DNA of 64,000 bases from Kineosporia aurantiaca JCM 3230 (GCA_000719025.1 JODP01000012.1:1-64000); one strand, 5' to 3'. Positions 17,663-26,085 are shown, counted from the first letter of the stretch. Program-made: numbers and translations. The notes: generated from the sequence alone by a model not told the origin.

Positions 17663-19267
17663 ATGTTTGGCGAACCGCGACGACTGGAGGAGCTCCCTCC
17701 TTTCGATCCGCGGACGATCGACGTCGTGCGCAAGAGCTGCGCCGCCCTGCCGAGCGATGCGATCGAGCTGACAAGTGAGTTCTACCGTCAGCTGTTCGAC
17801 ATGGCCCCGCAGGCGCGTGCCCTCTTCCCAGAGGACATGACCGACCAGAACGAGCGCCTGCTGAAGGCGATCCTGATGGCGGTCAACCACCTGGACCGGC
17901 CGGAGATGGTGGAGATCCAGCTGCGCCGCTGGGGTGCCATCCACCGCCGCGAGCACGGGATCAGCAACGAGCTCTACGTCTACGTCGCGCACGCCCTGGT
18001 CCGCTCCCTGCGCACGCTGAACGGCGGCTACCTCGAGACGATCGTCGCCTCCTGCTGGATGGCCGTCTACGAGTGGATGGCCGCGGTGATGATCGACGGG
18101 GCCGACGCCGCGGACGATGCCGACCGCGAGGCCGCCCGAGAGGCCGCGAACTCGGCTTCGAACTCGGCGGGCTGGGGCAGCCGGATCAGCCAGTCGGGGC
18201 CGGAGGGCCCGGGCGCGCGCTCGGGCCGGACCGGTCAGCTGCCGCAGGTGGGCTCGGCCGGGTCTTTCGCTCAGGGCCGGACCGGGGCAATGGTGGCCGA
18301 CGATCCGGCCCGGCAGATGCCGCGTTCGGGTCAGGCGGAGGCGGGTAGTCCGGGGGACCGGGCGCCGCAGATGGCTGCGCCTCCAGTCGGCCAGGGGTCG
18401 GCCGCCGGCCTGGCCGCCCCGGTCTCCTTCGGGCTGGCGGAGCCGGTGAAGCAGTACGGGGCGGCGCCCACGTACGAGGCGCAGTCGGATCCGTACGCGA
18501 CCAAGCCGCATCCGATGATCACCGGGGCGGCGGCGCAGAACGCCCCGTACCAGGACTACGAACAGCCCTACGCCGGGGAGCAGTACGGCACTGACCAGCA
18601 GTACAGCACCGATCAGCAGTACGGTGCCGACCAGCAGTACGCGAACGAGCAGTACGGCGCTGAGGGTCAGTACGGCGCCGATGGCCAGTACGCGAACGAC
18701 CAGCAGTACGCGTCCGACCAGCAGTACGCGTCCGACCAGCAGTACGGCACGGACCAGTACGGGGCCGATCAGTACACCGCCGAGCAGCCCGCGACCGGCC
18801 AGTACGCCATCGAGCCCTACGGAACCGACCAGGGTCAGTACGGAACCGATCAGGCTCAGTACGGGGCGGATCAGCAGTACGGGACCGGGCAGCCTCAGTA
18901 CGGCGCCGATCAGCAGTACCCGGCCGGTCCGTACGCCACGGATCAGTACGGCAACGGCCAGTATTCGCCCGATCAGTACGCCGAGCCCGAGCGGTACGCC
19001 CAGCCTGATCAGTATGCGCAGCCCGAGCAGTACGCCGCGCCCGAGCCGGACACCGGGTTCGGTCAGCCCGAGGCGGTGCAGTACGGCGGTGGTCACCAGG
19101 GCGCGGCCGAGTACGGGGTGGCGCAGTACGAGGCCAGTCAGTACCACACGCAGCAGCAGTACGGGACGCAGTACGAGATCACCGGGGGAGATGATCAGTA
19201 CGCGTCCGTCTACGAGACGCAATCCCGACCGGAGCTCCCGGCGAACCACTGGCAGGGCACTCGATGA
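17663..19267 (+). CDS. Bacterial globin fused to a Gln/Tyr/Gly-rich prion-like tail
   Basis: Residues 1 to ~146 of this 534-residue protein are a flavohaemoglobin-type globin domain. FDPRTIDVVRKS opens helix A. Tyr41 in EFYRQLF is the B10 tyrosine, Phe55 in ALFP is CD1, Gln62 in DQNERLLKAI is E7, and His94 in GAIHRREHG is the proximal F8 histidine. The distal Tyr/Gln pair is that of O2-binding NO dioxygenases. No FAD/NAD reductase domain follows. Instead there is a Gly/Ala/Pro/Gln linker (~150-290) and then a low-complexity tail with about 30 QY pairs in units such as DQQYGA. The ATG at 17663 starts just before the globin fold. The stop overlaps the next ATG. Confidence 0.88.
   Translation: MFGEPRRLEELPPFDPRTIDVVRKSCAALPSDAIELTSEFYRQLFDMAPQARALFPEDMTDQNERLLKAILMAVNHLDRPEMVEIQLRRWGAIHRREHGISNELYVYVAHALVRSLRTLNGGYLETIVASCWMAVYEWMAAVMIDGADAADDADREAAREAANSASNSAGWGSRISQSGPEGPGARSGRTGQLPQVGSAGSFAQGRTGAMVADDPARQMPRSGQAEAGSPGDRAPQMAAPPVGQGSAAGLAAPVSFGLAEPVKQYGAAPTYEAQSDPYATKPHPMITGAAAQNAPYQDYEQPYAGEQYGTDQQYSTDQQYGADQQYANEQYGAEGQYGADGQYANDQQYASDQQYASDQQYGTDQYGADQYTAEQPATGQYAIEPYGTDQGQYGTDQAQYGADQQYGTGQPQYGADQQYPAGPYATDQYGNGQYSPDQYAEPERYAQPDQYAQPEQYAAPEPDTGFGQPEAVQYGGGHQGAAEYGVAQYEASQYHTQQQYGTQYEITGGDDQYASVYETQSRPELPANHWQGTR
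18540..19215 (+). repeat. Coding repeat of the QYG-rich tail
   Basis: The DNA encodes imperfect units of four to seven residues centred on Gln-Tyr followed by Gly, Ala or Ser, with Asp, Thr or Glu between them. CAGTACG recurs throughout. Units vary in length and wording, so the array is old or under selection for composition rather than exact sequence. In +2 relative frame it also looks open, but that translation is only Ser/Thr repeats. Confidence 0.85.
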
Positions 19268-20898
19268 GTCAACCGCACGTGCAGTACGGCGCCGGATCCG
19301 GTACCTCCCCGTTCGAACCCGGTGCCCCGACCGTCGAGGTGAAGACCGCCCGGGCCCGGTTCGAGAGCCCAAAAGCCGCTGATCACCACCTGTTCCGCCC
19401 GACCCAGGCCTTTACCCACGACACCGGGCGGCCGGGGATCGACCCGTCCCGGGTGATCGCGGACTGGCGGCTGATGTACGAATGGCTGGACCGGGACGCG
19501 GAGATGGCCTCGGTCTGCGGCTTCACCGCCGCCGACCTGACCCCGGCCTTCCGCCGGGCGCGCATCGTCGAATTGCTTTCCGAAGTCGGCCCGGGGCGCA
19601 CCTTTACCGTGCTGCCGAACGAGATGCAGTTCTGGGTGCGGTATTCCTGGCTCAACTCCGACCGGTGCTCCGGCCGGCAGCATGCTCTGCAGCACGCGGT
19701 GATTCGGTACCGGCCCGAGGTTCGCAGCGCGGTCGAGATGATGCGGGCCGCCGTGGATCACGCGGAAACCGCTATGAACGCGCCGGTTCCGCCGCAGACC
19801 GTGATCACCGTGCTCGGTCCGCCGACACCGCCGGGTGAGCTGGGCCCGATGTTCATCACCGAGCAGTTCCTGCGCCCCGCGGGATACCGCACCAGCACTA
19901 GCACCAACACCGGCCCGGACGAGCAGTGGACGGGCGATGGCGGCTATCTGGACGTCACCGACTGGGTGCGTCGTCACGGCGGCGAGGACCTGATCGCGCC
20001 GATGCCGGGCTACCGGCCCGGTTCGTTCGACGTGCTGCCGATGGTCGCCATGGGAGCCGACGGCGAACTGGTGATGGCCGCCGTGCCGGACAGCGCCCGG
20101 TACCTGATCGACATCCCCTGGCCGCGGCACCCGGAGACGGACCAGTCCACGCCCTTCTCGGCCGACGACTCCGGGTACGGCGAGCCGTTCGCCTGCTGGC
20201 CGGCCGTCCCGCTGCAGACCAACTTCGACCTGGACATCGCCGGCCAGCGGTACTGCGTGATGTTCAACGGCTGGTACGTCGACGAGGAACTGGCCACGAA
20301 CTTTCTTGACCCGCGTCGGTACGACTGGACGACCCGGGTCGGTGAGGCCATCCACGGTCCGGTCGACCGCGAGATGCTCACCCGCACCGACCGTTTCGAC
20401 GAGTACCGAATGGCCCAGATCGAGATCGCCACGCTGCGCGCGGTCCGGGCCGGGTTCAAGCAGGCCCGGATGAAGCTCAACAACCTGGCCTCCAGCCAGA
20501 ACGGGTTCGCCAAGTTCTGCCAGCGGCACCTGGACACGCACGGCGAGATGCCGCCCAACGACACCGGGTGGACGTCGAACCGGATCGGCTCCCGCTTCCG
20601 GTTCCCGAGCCACCCGTTGCCGCACGTTCCCCAGGAGCGCGGTGCGGCGCTGGTGAAGCACTGGCTCACGGTGAAGTCGCTGCGCCCGGGGGCCGAGGTG
20701 CAGATTGCCGATCTGGACGAGGTCGGCCCGGTCGAGGCACCCCGCTCAGGCCGGCACGCCAAGGTCTCCTCCGGTCATCCGCCGCTCGACTCCTACAACT
20801 ACAGCGACTACGCCGACTCCCTCGTGAACTGGGCCGACGAGGACACGACGGAGGAGCCGAGAGGCTGCCCGGTGGGCTACACCTACCGCCCGAGCTAG
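19264..20898 (+). CDS. Divergent nitric oxide synthase oxygenase-like haem protein
   Basis: The 544-residue product aligns by eye along most of the NOS oxygenase domain. In WLNSDRCSGR, Cys135 fits the haem thiolate and Trp129, six residues before it, the haem-stacking Trp. VITVLGP matches the AITVF strand and SFDVLPMVAMGADG matches RFDVVPLVLQANG. FNGWYVDEEL matches FNGWYMGTEI, with Glu342 at the arginine-binding position. RRYDWTTRVGEAI, AQIEIATLRAV and GEMPPNDTGW (Trp436 near the pterin site) follow in order. No reductase domain is attached, as in bacterial NOS. The N-terminus (VQYGAGSG) echoes the globin tail. The start overlaps the globin stop. Confidence 0.8.
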   Translation: MSQPHVQYGAGSGTSPFEPGAPTVEVKTARARFESPKAADHHLFRPTQAFTHDTGRPGIDPSRVIADWRLMYEWLDRDAEMASVCGFTAADLTPAFRRARIVELLSEVGPGRTFTVLPNEMQFWVRYSWLNSDRCSGRQHALQHAVIRYRPEVRSAVEMMRAAVDHAETAMNAPVPPQTVITVLGPPTPPGELGPMFITEQFLRPAGYRTSTSTNTGPDEQWTGDGGYLDVTDWVRRHGGEDLIAPMPGYRPGSFDVLPMVAMGADGELVMAAVPDSARYLIDIPWPRHPETDQSTPFSADDSGYGEPFACWPAVPLQTNFDLDIAGQRYCVMFNGWYVDEELATNFLDPRRYDWTTRVGEAIHGPVDREMLTRTDRFDEYRMAQIEIATLRAVRAGFKQARMKLNNLASSQNGFAKFCQRHLDTHGEMPPNDTGWTSNRIGSRFRFPSHPLPHVPQERGAALVKHWLTVKSLRPGAEVQIADLDEVGPVEAPRSGRHAKVSSGHPPLDSYNYSDYADSLVNWADEDTTEEPRGCPVGYTYRPS

Positions 20899-20997
20899 AC
20901 CGGACATTCCGGACGGACTCAAAGTTCATCCCGTGGACGCGGTGCTCCGCCGTGCGCTTCACGTCACCGATCGCCGGGTCCGGTCTTATCGGGGAAT

Positions 20998-22596
20998 GTG
21001 ACGCTTGGTTCCCGCAGGGCGGCGATCGTCCTGCTGATGTCCGCGTTCCCCCTCCTAATCCTCCCCTCGTTCCTCGGTCCGTCCGCCTCCACCCCGCCCC
21101 TCGCCGTCCACACCGTGCTGCCGCCCTACGATCTGGGCCTGCACCCAGCGCCCGGCGTGATCGTGGTGCTCCTGGTGACGGGCTACGGGCTAGCGGCGGC
21201 CGGAACCTGGCAGGGTCTGCGCGCGATCCGGGCCGGCTGGGTCCCTGACCCCCGCAAGGTGATCCTGGTGGCCGCGCTGCTGGTCGGGATCACCGTCCTG
21301 GCTCCGCCCTTCGGCTCCGCCGACCACCTCAGCTACGTCGCCTACGGCCGGATCAAGGCTCTGGGCGCCGACCCTTACATGGTCCCGCCCGACGCCTGGC
21401 CGACCCAGGACCCGGTGATCAGCGCGGTCGAAGCCCCCTGGCAGGACACCACCAGCGTCTACGGCCCGATCGCCACCGCAGTGTTCGAGGGCGTGGCCGT
21501 CGTCGGGGACGGCACGCTGAGGCTGACGGTCTGGCTGTGGCAGCTCGTCGTCGGTCTGGCGTTCCTCCTGACCGGCATGGTGCTGTACCGGCTGACTCGC
21601 GGTGACCGCCGGATCCAGGCCCGCGTCGCGTTGCTCTGGCTGCTCAACCCCGCCCTGCTAGCAGTGCTGGTGGGCGGCGCTCACCTGGACGCGATGGCCA
21701 TTGCCGCAGCGATCACTGGGGTAGCCCTGCTGATCCTGCCCCGGCCGGACACAAATTCCTGGCAGGCGCTCCTGCCACGCATCCCATGGTGGAGTCTGGC
21801 CGGGGTCGCATTCGCCGTAGCCGCGGGCACCAAGCTTCCCTATCTGGCAGTTGCGGCGGCCGCTTGGTGGGCAGTCCACTGGCGCCCGGCCCGAGAGCTC
21901 GCCGTTATGACCACGTCGACGCTGGCCGGGGCTGCGCTGGTGCTGTTCCCGGTACACGCATGGGCGGGCCCGCACGTCTATGACCAGACCCGGCAGGCCA
22001 GCCACATGGTCTCGCTCGCCAGTCCCTGGCGCACGATCGTCAGCCTGCTCGAGGCCACCGTCGGCTCCAACGCGCGCGATCTGCTGCCGGCCCTGTTCGC
22101 CGCCCTGGCCCTGGTCGTCGTGCTCGCGGCCCGGCGGATCTGGCGGCCCGGACTGAGCGACGACCCGGAAACGATCCGCGCCCAGGAGGTCCGCAGCGCT
22201 GCCCGAGCCCTGCTGGTGCTCTGCCTCGCCTACCCGATCGCCGCCCCGTACGTCCTTCCTTGGTACGACGCACCGGTCTGGGTAGCCATCGTGCTGGCCG
22301 ACGTCCCTCTGCTCCTCGAAGGTCTGTTGGTCGTACGGCTGGCCGTCATGGCGATCTCCTACGTGCCCGGCAGAGCTGACGTGCCCTCGTCCATCCCCAC
22401 TGAGCTCATGCTGGGCGTACGCCACGCGGCCGTCCCCGTGCTGGTCTGCGGGTTGCTGGGCTGGTTGTTCACCTCGGCCTTACGCACCTCCCCGCTACGG
22501 ACCATCACAAATGCCAGTGCGAGGACGGTCAATCCGCGCGCTGCCATGGCCGCGTTACCCATGAAGACCGGCGTGCCCCAGAGCCAGGACCACTGA
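20998..22596 (+). CDS. MptB-like polyprenol-phosphate-mannose alpha-1,6-mannosyltransferase
   Basis: This 532-residue GT-C membrane enzyme has about 12 hydrophobic segments. The DHLSYVAYGRIKALGADPY loop, with PPDAWP just after, is characteristic of actinobacterial MptA/MptB enzymes that extend lipomannan. WLWQLVVGLAFL and LWLLNPALLAVLVGGAHLDAM also agree. A GTG at 20998 is used. The last 238 bases are overlapped by the convergent GT87 gene, and most of that overlap still encodes plausible MptB-type C-terminus (AISYVPGR onward). Confidence 0.75.
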   Translation: MTLGSRRAAIVLLMSAFPLLILPSFLGPSASTPPLAVHTVLPPYDLGLHPAPGVIVVLLVTGYGLAAAGTWQGLRAIRAGWVPDPRKVILVAALLVGITVLAPPFGSADHLSYVAYGRIKALGADPYMVPPDAWPTQDPVISAVEAPWQDTTSVYGPIATAVFEGVAVVGDGTLRLTVWLWQLVVGLAFLLTGMVLYRLTRGDRRIQARVALLWLLNPALLAVLVGGAHLDAMAIAAAITGVALLILPRPDTNSWQALLPRIPWWSLAGVAFAVAAGTKLPYLAVAAAAWWAVHWRPARELAVMTTSTLAGAALVLFPVHAWAGPHVYDQTRQASHMVSLASPWRTIVSLLEATVGSNARDLLPALFAALALVVVLAARRIWRPGLSDDPETIRAQEVRSAARALLVLCLAYPIAAPYVLPWYDAPVWVAIVLADVPLLLEGLLVVRLAVMAISYVPGRADVPSSIPTELMLGVRHAAVPVLVCGLLGWLFTSALRTSPLRTITNASARTVNPRAAMAALPMKTGVPQSQDH

Positions 22597-23666
22597 CCCC
22601 AGAGCCAGAGGTCGGTGACGATGAACGTGATGATCCACCGCCACGGCACGGTCAACACCACCAGGAACAGCACTACCCACAGGCCGTACTGCGGTGAGTC
22701 CACACGTCCGATTGCGATGTACCCAGCCACCATCGCCCCGGCCACCGCCACCGCCGGAAAGCTGTCCTCCCGCTTGTACCGCTGATACCCCAGGTAGATC
22801 AGCACCGCCCAGAGCGCGAAAACCGCCGCCCAAGCACACAGGTTGGCGATGCTGGTCTGGTCGGCCCGGAAGATCCAGTACCAGAGCGAGTTCGTGGTCC
22901 GGTCGTTCACCCGCTTCGCCTGCATGGCGTAGGGCCCGTACCAGCCGTTGTAGTTGACCAGCATGAACGGCAGATTGAGGACGCCGGCGGTGACCACAGC
23001 GGCCCCGATCAGCTTCGCGGCGTCCCGGGCGCGATGGTTGAGGAGCAGCGCGATCAGGAACGGCAGCAGCAGGAAGCCGGGGTAGATCTTGGCGCAGGCT
23101 CCGATCGAGAGCAGGACGCCGGTCAGGATCAGCTGTTGCTTGCGCCAGGTCCAGAGTGCCGCCGCGGTGGCTGCTACCGGAAGGACGTCCCAGTTGAGGT
23201 ACGCGTACGCGGCCAACTGAGGGGAGAGGGCGTACAGCCAGGCTCGGGATCCTGCCAGGCGGTACAAAGGAATGACGCTCAGCAGGGCGAACGGGGTAAG
23301 GGCAAGAGCGGTGACGATCCAGAAGCCGTTCGCGGTGTTCACCGGCAGGGCACTGGCCCAAGCGAAGACGCCGGTGACCACGGGGTACTCGATCTGTCCC
23401 GCCCCCAGCCGGATCACCTCGTGCCCGGCGCGGTCCACCGCGTGCACGACGGCTCCCTGGTAGGGAGCCTCGTGCGCCCCCATGTCGCGCTGGTACCAGA
23501 GGGTCTGGATGTCGTTGTAACAGGACTTGGGCTGATGCCCGAGGGTCCAGTCGGTGGTCAGGCAGTGCGCCTTCAGACCGGCGGCCACGACCAGCGTCAG
23601 GCCGGTGAGCAGCAGAAGGGGCAGCAACCCGAGGGCGAGCGCGCGAGTAGGCCGGGGCACAACCAC
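22359..23666 (-). CDS. GT87/DUF2029-type mannosyltransferase
   Basis: This 435-residue polytopic GT-C enzyme has about 10 membrane segments. Family features are the acidic YQRDMGAHEAPYQG loop after TM1, IEYPVVTGVFAW, the YLNWDVLPVAATAAAL segment and GACAKIYPGFLLLPF. Members transfer mannose from polyprenyl-phosphate-mannose in cell-envelope glycan synthesis. Its last 79 codons lie antisense to the end of the upstream mannosyltransferase gene. The C-terminal ~45 residues are polar and probably dispensable. Confidence 0.82.
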   Translation of the reverse strand: MVVPRPTRALALGLLPLLLLTGLTLVVAAGLKAHCLTTDWTLGHQPKSCYNDIQTLWYQRDMGAHEAPYQGAVVHAVDRAGHEVIRLGAGQIEYPVVTGVFAWASALPVNTANGFWIVTALALTPFALLSVIPLYRLAGSRAWLYALSPQLAAYAYLNWDVLPVAATAAALWTWRKQQLILTGVLLSIGACAKIYPGFLLLPFLIALLLNHRARDAAKLIGAAVVTAGVLNLPFMLVNYNGWYGPYAMQAKRVNDRTTNSLWYWIFRADQTSIANLCAWAAVFALWAVLIYLGYQRYKREDSFPAVAVAGAMVAGYIAIGRVDSPQYGLWVVLFLVVLTVPWRWIITFIVTDLWLWGQWSWLWGTPVFMGNAAMAARGLTVLALAFVMVRSGEVRKAEVNNQPSNPQTSTGTAAWRTPSMSSVGMDEGTSALPGT

Positions 23667-23744
23667 CGAGGATACGGTCCCCGCAGAAACGGTCCGGTCT
23701 CAGTGCCGCGAATGCTCGGCCAACTTCTCCAAGGGTGGCGCGAT

Positions 23745-24926
23745 TCAGGGTGGCGCGATCAAGGGTGCGCCCAGCCAGAGCACCGTGAGCAGCGCCTGCG
23801 CCGTGGCCAGGGCAGGCACGATCCACAGCATCAGCCGCGGCGGAACCCAGATCCCGGCCGCCACGAACTCGGGCAACAGCAGCACCTCCGCCCGAGGCCG
23901 GAACCCGACCTGGCTGGAGACCAGAGCGACGCCGACCAGCACCACCACGTACGCCGTCCACGACGCCGGCATGCGGTACCGGACCAGCGCGATAACGCCC
24001 ACGGCGAGCATCAGTACGGCCAGCACCAGCACCGCGCGTGAAGGACTGGCCCATGGCCTGAGGACGCCGCCCAGCGAGATCAGCGCGTGCTTACCCCAGT
24101 CCATGTGCTGATCCCAGCCCTCCGACTGAGTCTGCGACCAGGTAGTCGGCGAGCCGGTCCACAGCCAGACAAACAGCAGATACCCCAGAACACCGAGGGG
24201 CGCCAAGACCACCGTCGTGACCGCTTGCCATTCACCCCGCCGCCGTACCGCCACAACCGCTGCCACTAACCCCGCAACCGTCAGAGCCAGCCCGACATCC
24301 GCCCTGATCGTCCCGGCCAGTGCCCCGCCCACCCCGGCCAGCCACCAGCGTCCCTTATTCAGTGCCAGAAGACAGACCCCAGCCAACGCCGCTGCCAGTG
24401 CCTCTGTGTACCCCCAGGAAAACACCACCGCCCCGGGGAAGAGGGCGAACAGGATGGCGGCCCTTCGCGCAGCCTCAGGTGTGGTGACGTGTTGCGCCAT
24501 GCGTTCCACCAGCACCGTCGCCACTGCCCCGGCCACCAGGGAGACCAGCAAAGCCGCCACCAAGGGACTGAGCCCGACGCCTCTCCCAACGGCGATCAGC
24601 GCGGGATAGCCAGGAAAGAACGCCAGGGTGGTCGGCCCTCCGTCAGCCGGAAGCCCGTGCGGGTAGCCGTCCGTGGCCACCCGTAAGTACCACTCGGTGT
24701 CCCAGCAACGCGCCAGCCCTGCATATCCCTCGATGCGGATGGAGACCGATTCGCCGCATCGCGCCCCGGACAGGTTCAACGACGCAACCGAGGCTGTGGC
24801 CACCGCAACGATGAGCCGCGATGCCAGGTAGATCAAGAGAAGGGTGGCGGTGCCGCCCAGATCGCTCCGCCTTTCCGGAGCGATGGCCGGGGAGGCAGCG
24901 GCAGGCCCAGCGGTCACTGGCCGCAC
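23745..24926 (-). CDS. PIG-V-like mannosyltransferase
   Basis: The 393-residue GT-C membrane protein contains RCWDTEWYLRVATDGYP, AFFPGYPALIAVGRG and the LFPGAVVFSWGYTEALAAAL segment. These are the usual marks of actinobacterial PIG-V/GT76-like enzymes, which use a lipid-linked mannose donor. It lies 78 bases upstream of the GT87 gene on the same strand and is probably co-transcribed with it. The acceptor glycan or protein is unknown. Confidence 0.8.
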   Translation of the reverse strand: MRPVTAGPAAASPAIAPERRSDLGGTATLLLIYLASRLIVAVATASVASLNLSGARCGESVSIRIEGYAGLARCWDTEWYLRVATDGYPHGLPADGGPTTLAFFPGYPALIAVGRGVGLSPLVAALLVSLVAGAVATVLVERMAQHVTTPEAARRAAILFALFPGAVVFSWGYTEALAAALAGVCLLALNKGRWWLAGVGGALAGTIRADVGLALTVAGLVAAVVAVRRRGEWQAVTTVVLAPLGVLGYLLFVWLWTGSPTTWSQTQSEGWDQHMDWGKHALISLGGVLRPWASPSRAVLVLAVLMLAVGVIALVRYRMPASWTAYVVVLVGVALVSSQVGFRPRAEVLLLPEFVAAGIWVPPRLMLWIVPALATAQALLTVLWLGAPLIAPP

Positions 24927-24988
24927 AGTAAAGCGGCCAGATGACTAGGAGGCGACCGCCGTCGGACGAGCGGAGGGCGTGGAGACCG

Positions 24989-25996
24989 CTAGACCGGGGC
25001 GAGCTCAGGAGTGACCTCGACGGCCCGGCGGGAACGGCGGGTGCTTCCCACAACCACCAGCGCGGCGCCGGCGACGAGCCAGGCCGTCAGCACGAGCACG
25101 GGCTGCAGCGCGCCATGGCCGTCGAAGAACGCGACGGAGCGCAGCAGACCCCCGGCCGCGCCGGGCGGCAGGAACTGGCCGAGCTCGCCGGACCAGCCCG
25201 GCAGCATCTCGGGTGCGCTGGTCATGCCGGAGAGCGGGTTGCCGAGCAGCATCATCAGGACCGCGCCGATGCTGAAACCGATCGTGCCGAGCAGGGCTTC
25301 GAGGCCGATGATGGCGAACGAGGTGGCGGCCACGGACAGCGCGATCACCCCGGCGTTGGCCCAGTAGTCGCCCTCCAGGGAGCCCAGCCAGAAGTGCAGG
25401 ATGGCGGCCATGGCGAGGCCGGCGGTAACCGAGTAGACCAGGGCGCCGGTGAGGCGCTGGGCGGCGCCGCGGATCCGGTTGGTCAGGAGCAGGGCCGCGA
25501 GCATGCCGCCGAGCACGAGGGGGAGGGATCCGGCGGAGAGTCCGGCACCCCGGGGGTCTTCGGAGGGTAGGGGAGCGAGATCGCGCACGGTGCTCGGGGG
25601 GCTGTCCGGCTGGGCCAGGGCGGTGCCCAGGGCCTGAAGGGCCTGGGAGACGACGGGGCTGGCGGCGGAGGCGATGATCACGCTCGGGCGGCCATGGGTG
25701 ACGTCGATGGCCCCGTAGACGTCCCGGTCCCGGATCGCGGTGTCGGCTGCGGCGGTGTCGGTCACGCGGGTGATGTCGAAGGCGCCGGGGGAGCGGGCCT
25801 CGAGGGCCGAGACGACCTGGTCGGTGGCGGCGGCCGGCCCGGCCACCGCGATCGGGATGTCGTGGATGGACGCCCGGGCCGCCGGCCAGGCGAACGCGGT
25901 GAGGATGGCGCTGATCACGACGGTGAGCATCACGACCGCGCCGGCGACCTGAGCCCAGGGGGACGTGGGTGGGGCAACTGCGCCGTCCGTGGACAT
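24989..25996 (-). CDS. ABC-2/YhgE-like membrane permease
   Basis: The 335-residue membrane protein has one N-terminal transmembrane helix, an extracellular domain (about 45-150) and five C-terminal helices. This is the layout of ABC-2-type and YhgE/Pip/DUF3533 proteins. The VYGAIDVTHGRPSVIIASAASP region and the later LPPGAAGGLLRSVAFFDG loop support that. No ATPase gene is adjacent. It diverges from a TetR gene across duplicated operator-like sites and is probably its target. Confidence 0.75.
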   Translation of the reverse strand: MSTDGAVAPPTSPWAQVAGAVVMLTVVISAILTAFAWPAARASIHDIPIAVAGPAAATDQVVSALEARSPGAFDITRVTDTAAADTAIRDRDVYGAIDVTHGRPSVIIASAASPVVSQALQALGTALAQPDSPPSTVRDLAPLPSEDPRGAGLSAGSLPLVLGGMLAALLLTNRIRGAAQRLTGALVYSVTAGLAMAAILHFWLGSLEGDYWANAGVIALSVAATSFAIIGLEALLGTIGFSIGAVLMMLLGNPLSGMTSAPEMLPGWSGELGQFLPPGAAGGLLRSVAFFDGHGALQPVLVLTAWLVAGAALVVVGSTRRSRRAVEVTPELAPV

Positions 25997-26011
25997 GACG
26001 CCTCCTCAAAG

Positions 26012-26085
26012 AGAACGGTTATTCGTTTTAGAGTGTGCGGAGGCGCTCGGGCCTTGTCAAGAACGAACGTTCGCTTTTAGAGTGG
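26012..26085. promoter_or_regulatory. Duplicated TetR-type operator/promoter unit
   Basis: Two near-identical units of about 25 bp, at 26012-26036 and 26060-26085, each begin AGAACG and end TTTTAGAGTG. The right copy contains the 10-bp palindrome CGAACGTTCG. A promoter, TTGTCA (26054-26059) with TAGAGT (26078-26083) at an 18-base spacing, frames that palindrome and fires into the TetR gene. Binding here should control both divergent genes. Confidence 0.65.

Noticed and set aside
18624..19382. 252-residue Ser/Thr-rich frame across the QYG repeats
   Set aside because: It is the shifted-frame reading of the coding repeat; the QYG frame continues from a real globin domain.
25005..26009. 334-residue minus-strand frame over the permease gene
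   Set aside because: Arg/His/Pro-rich shifted reading; the permease frame has clear membrane helices.
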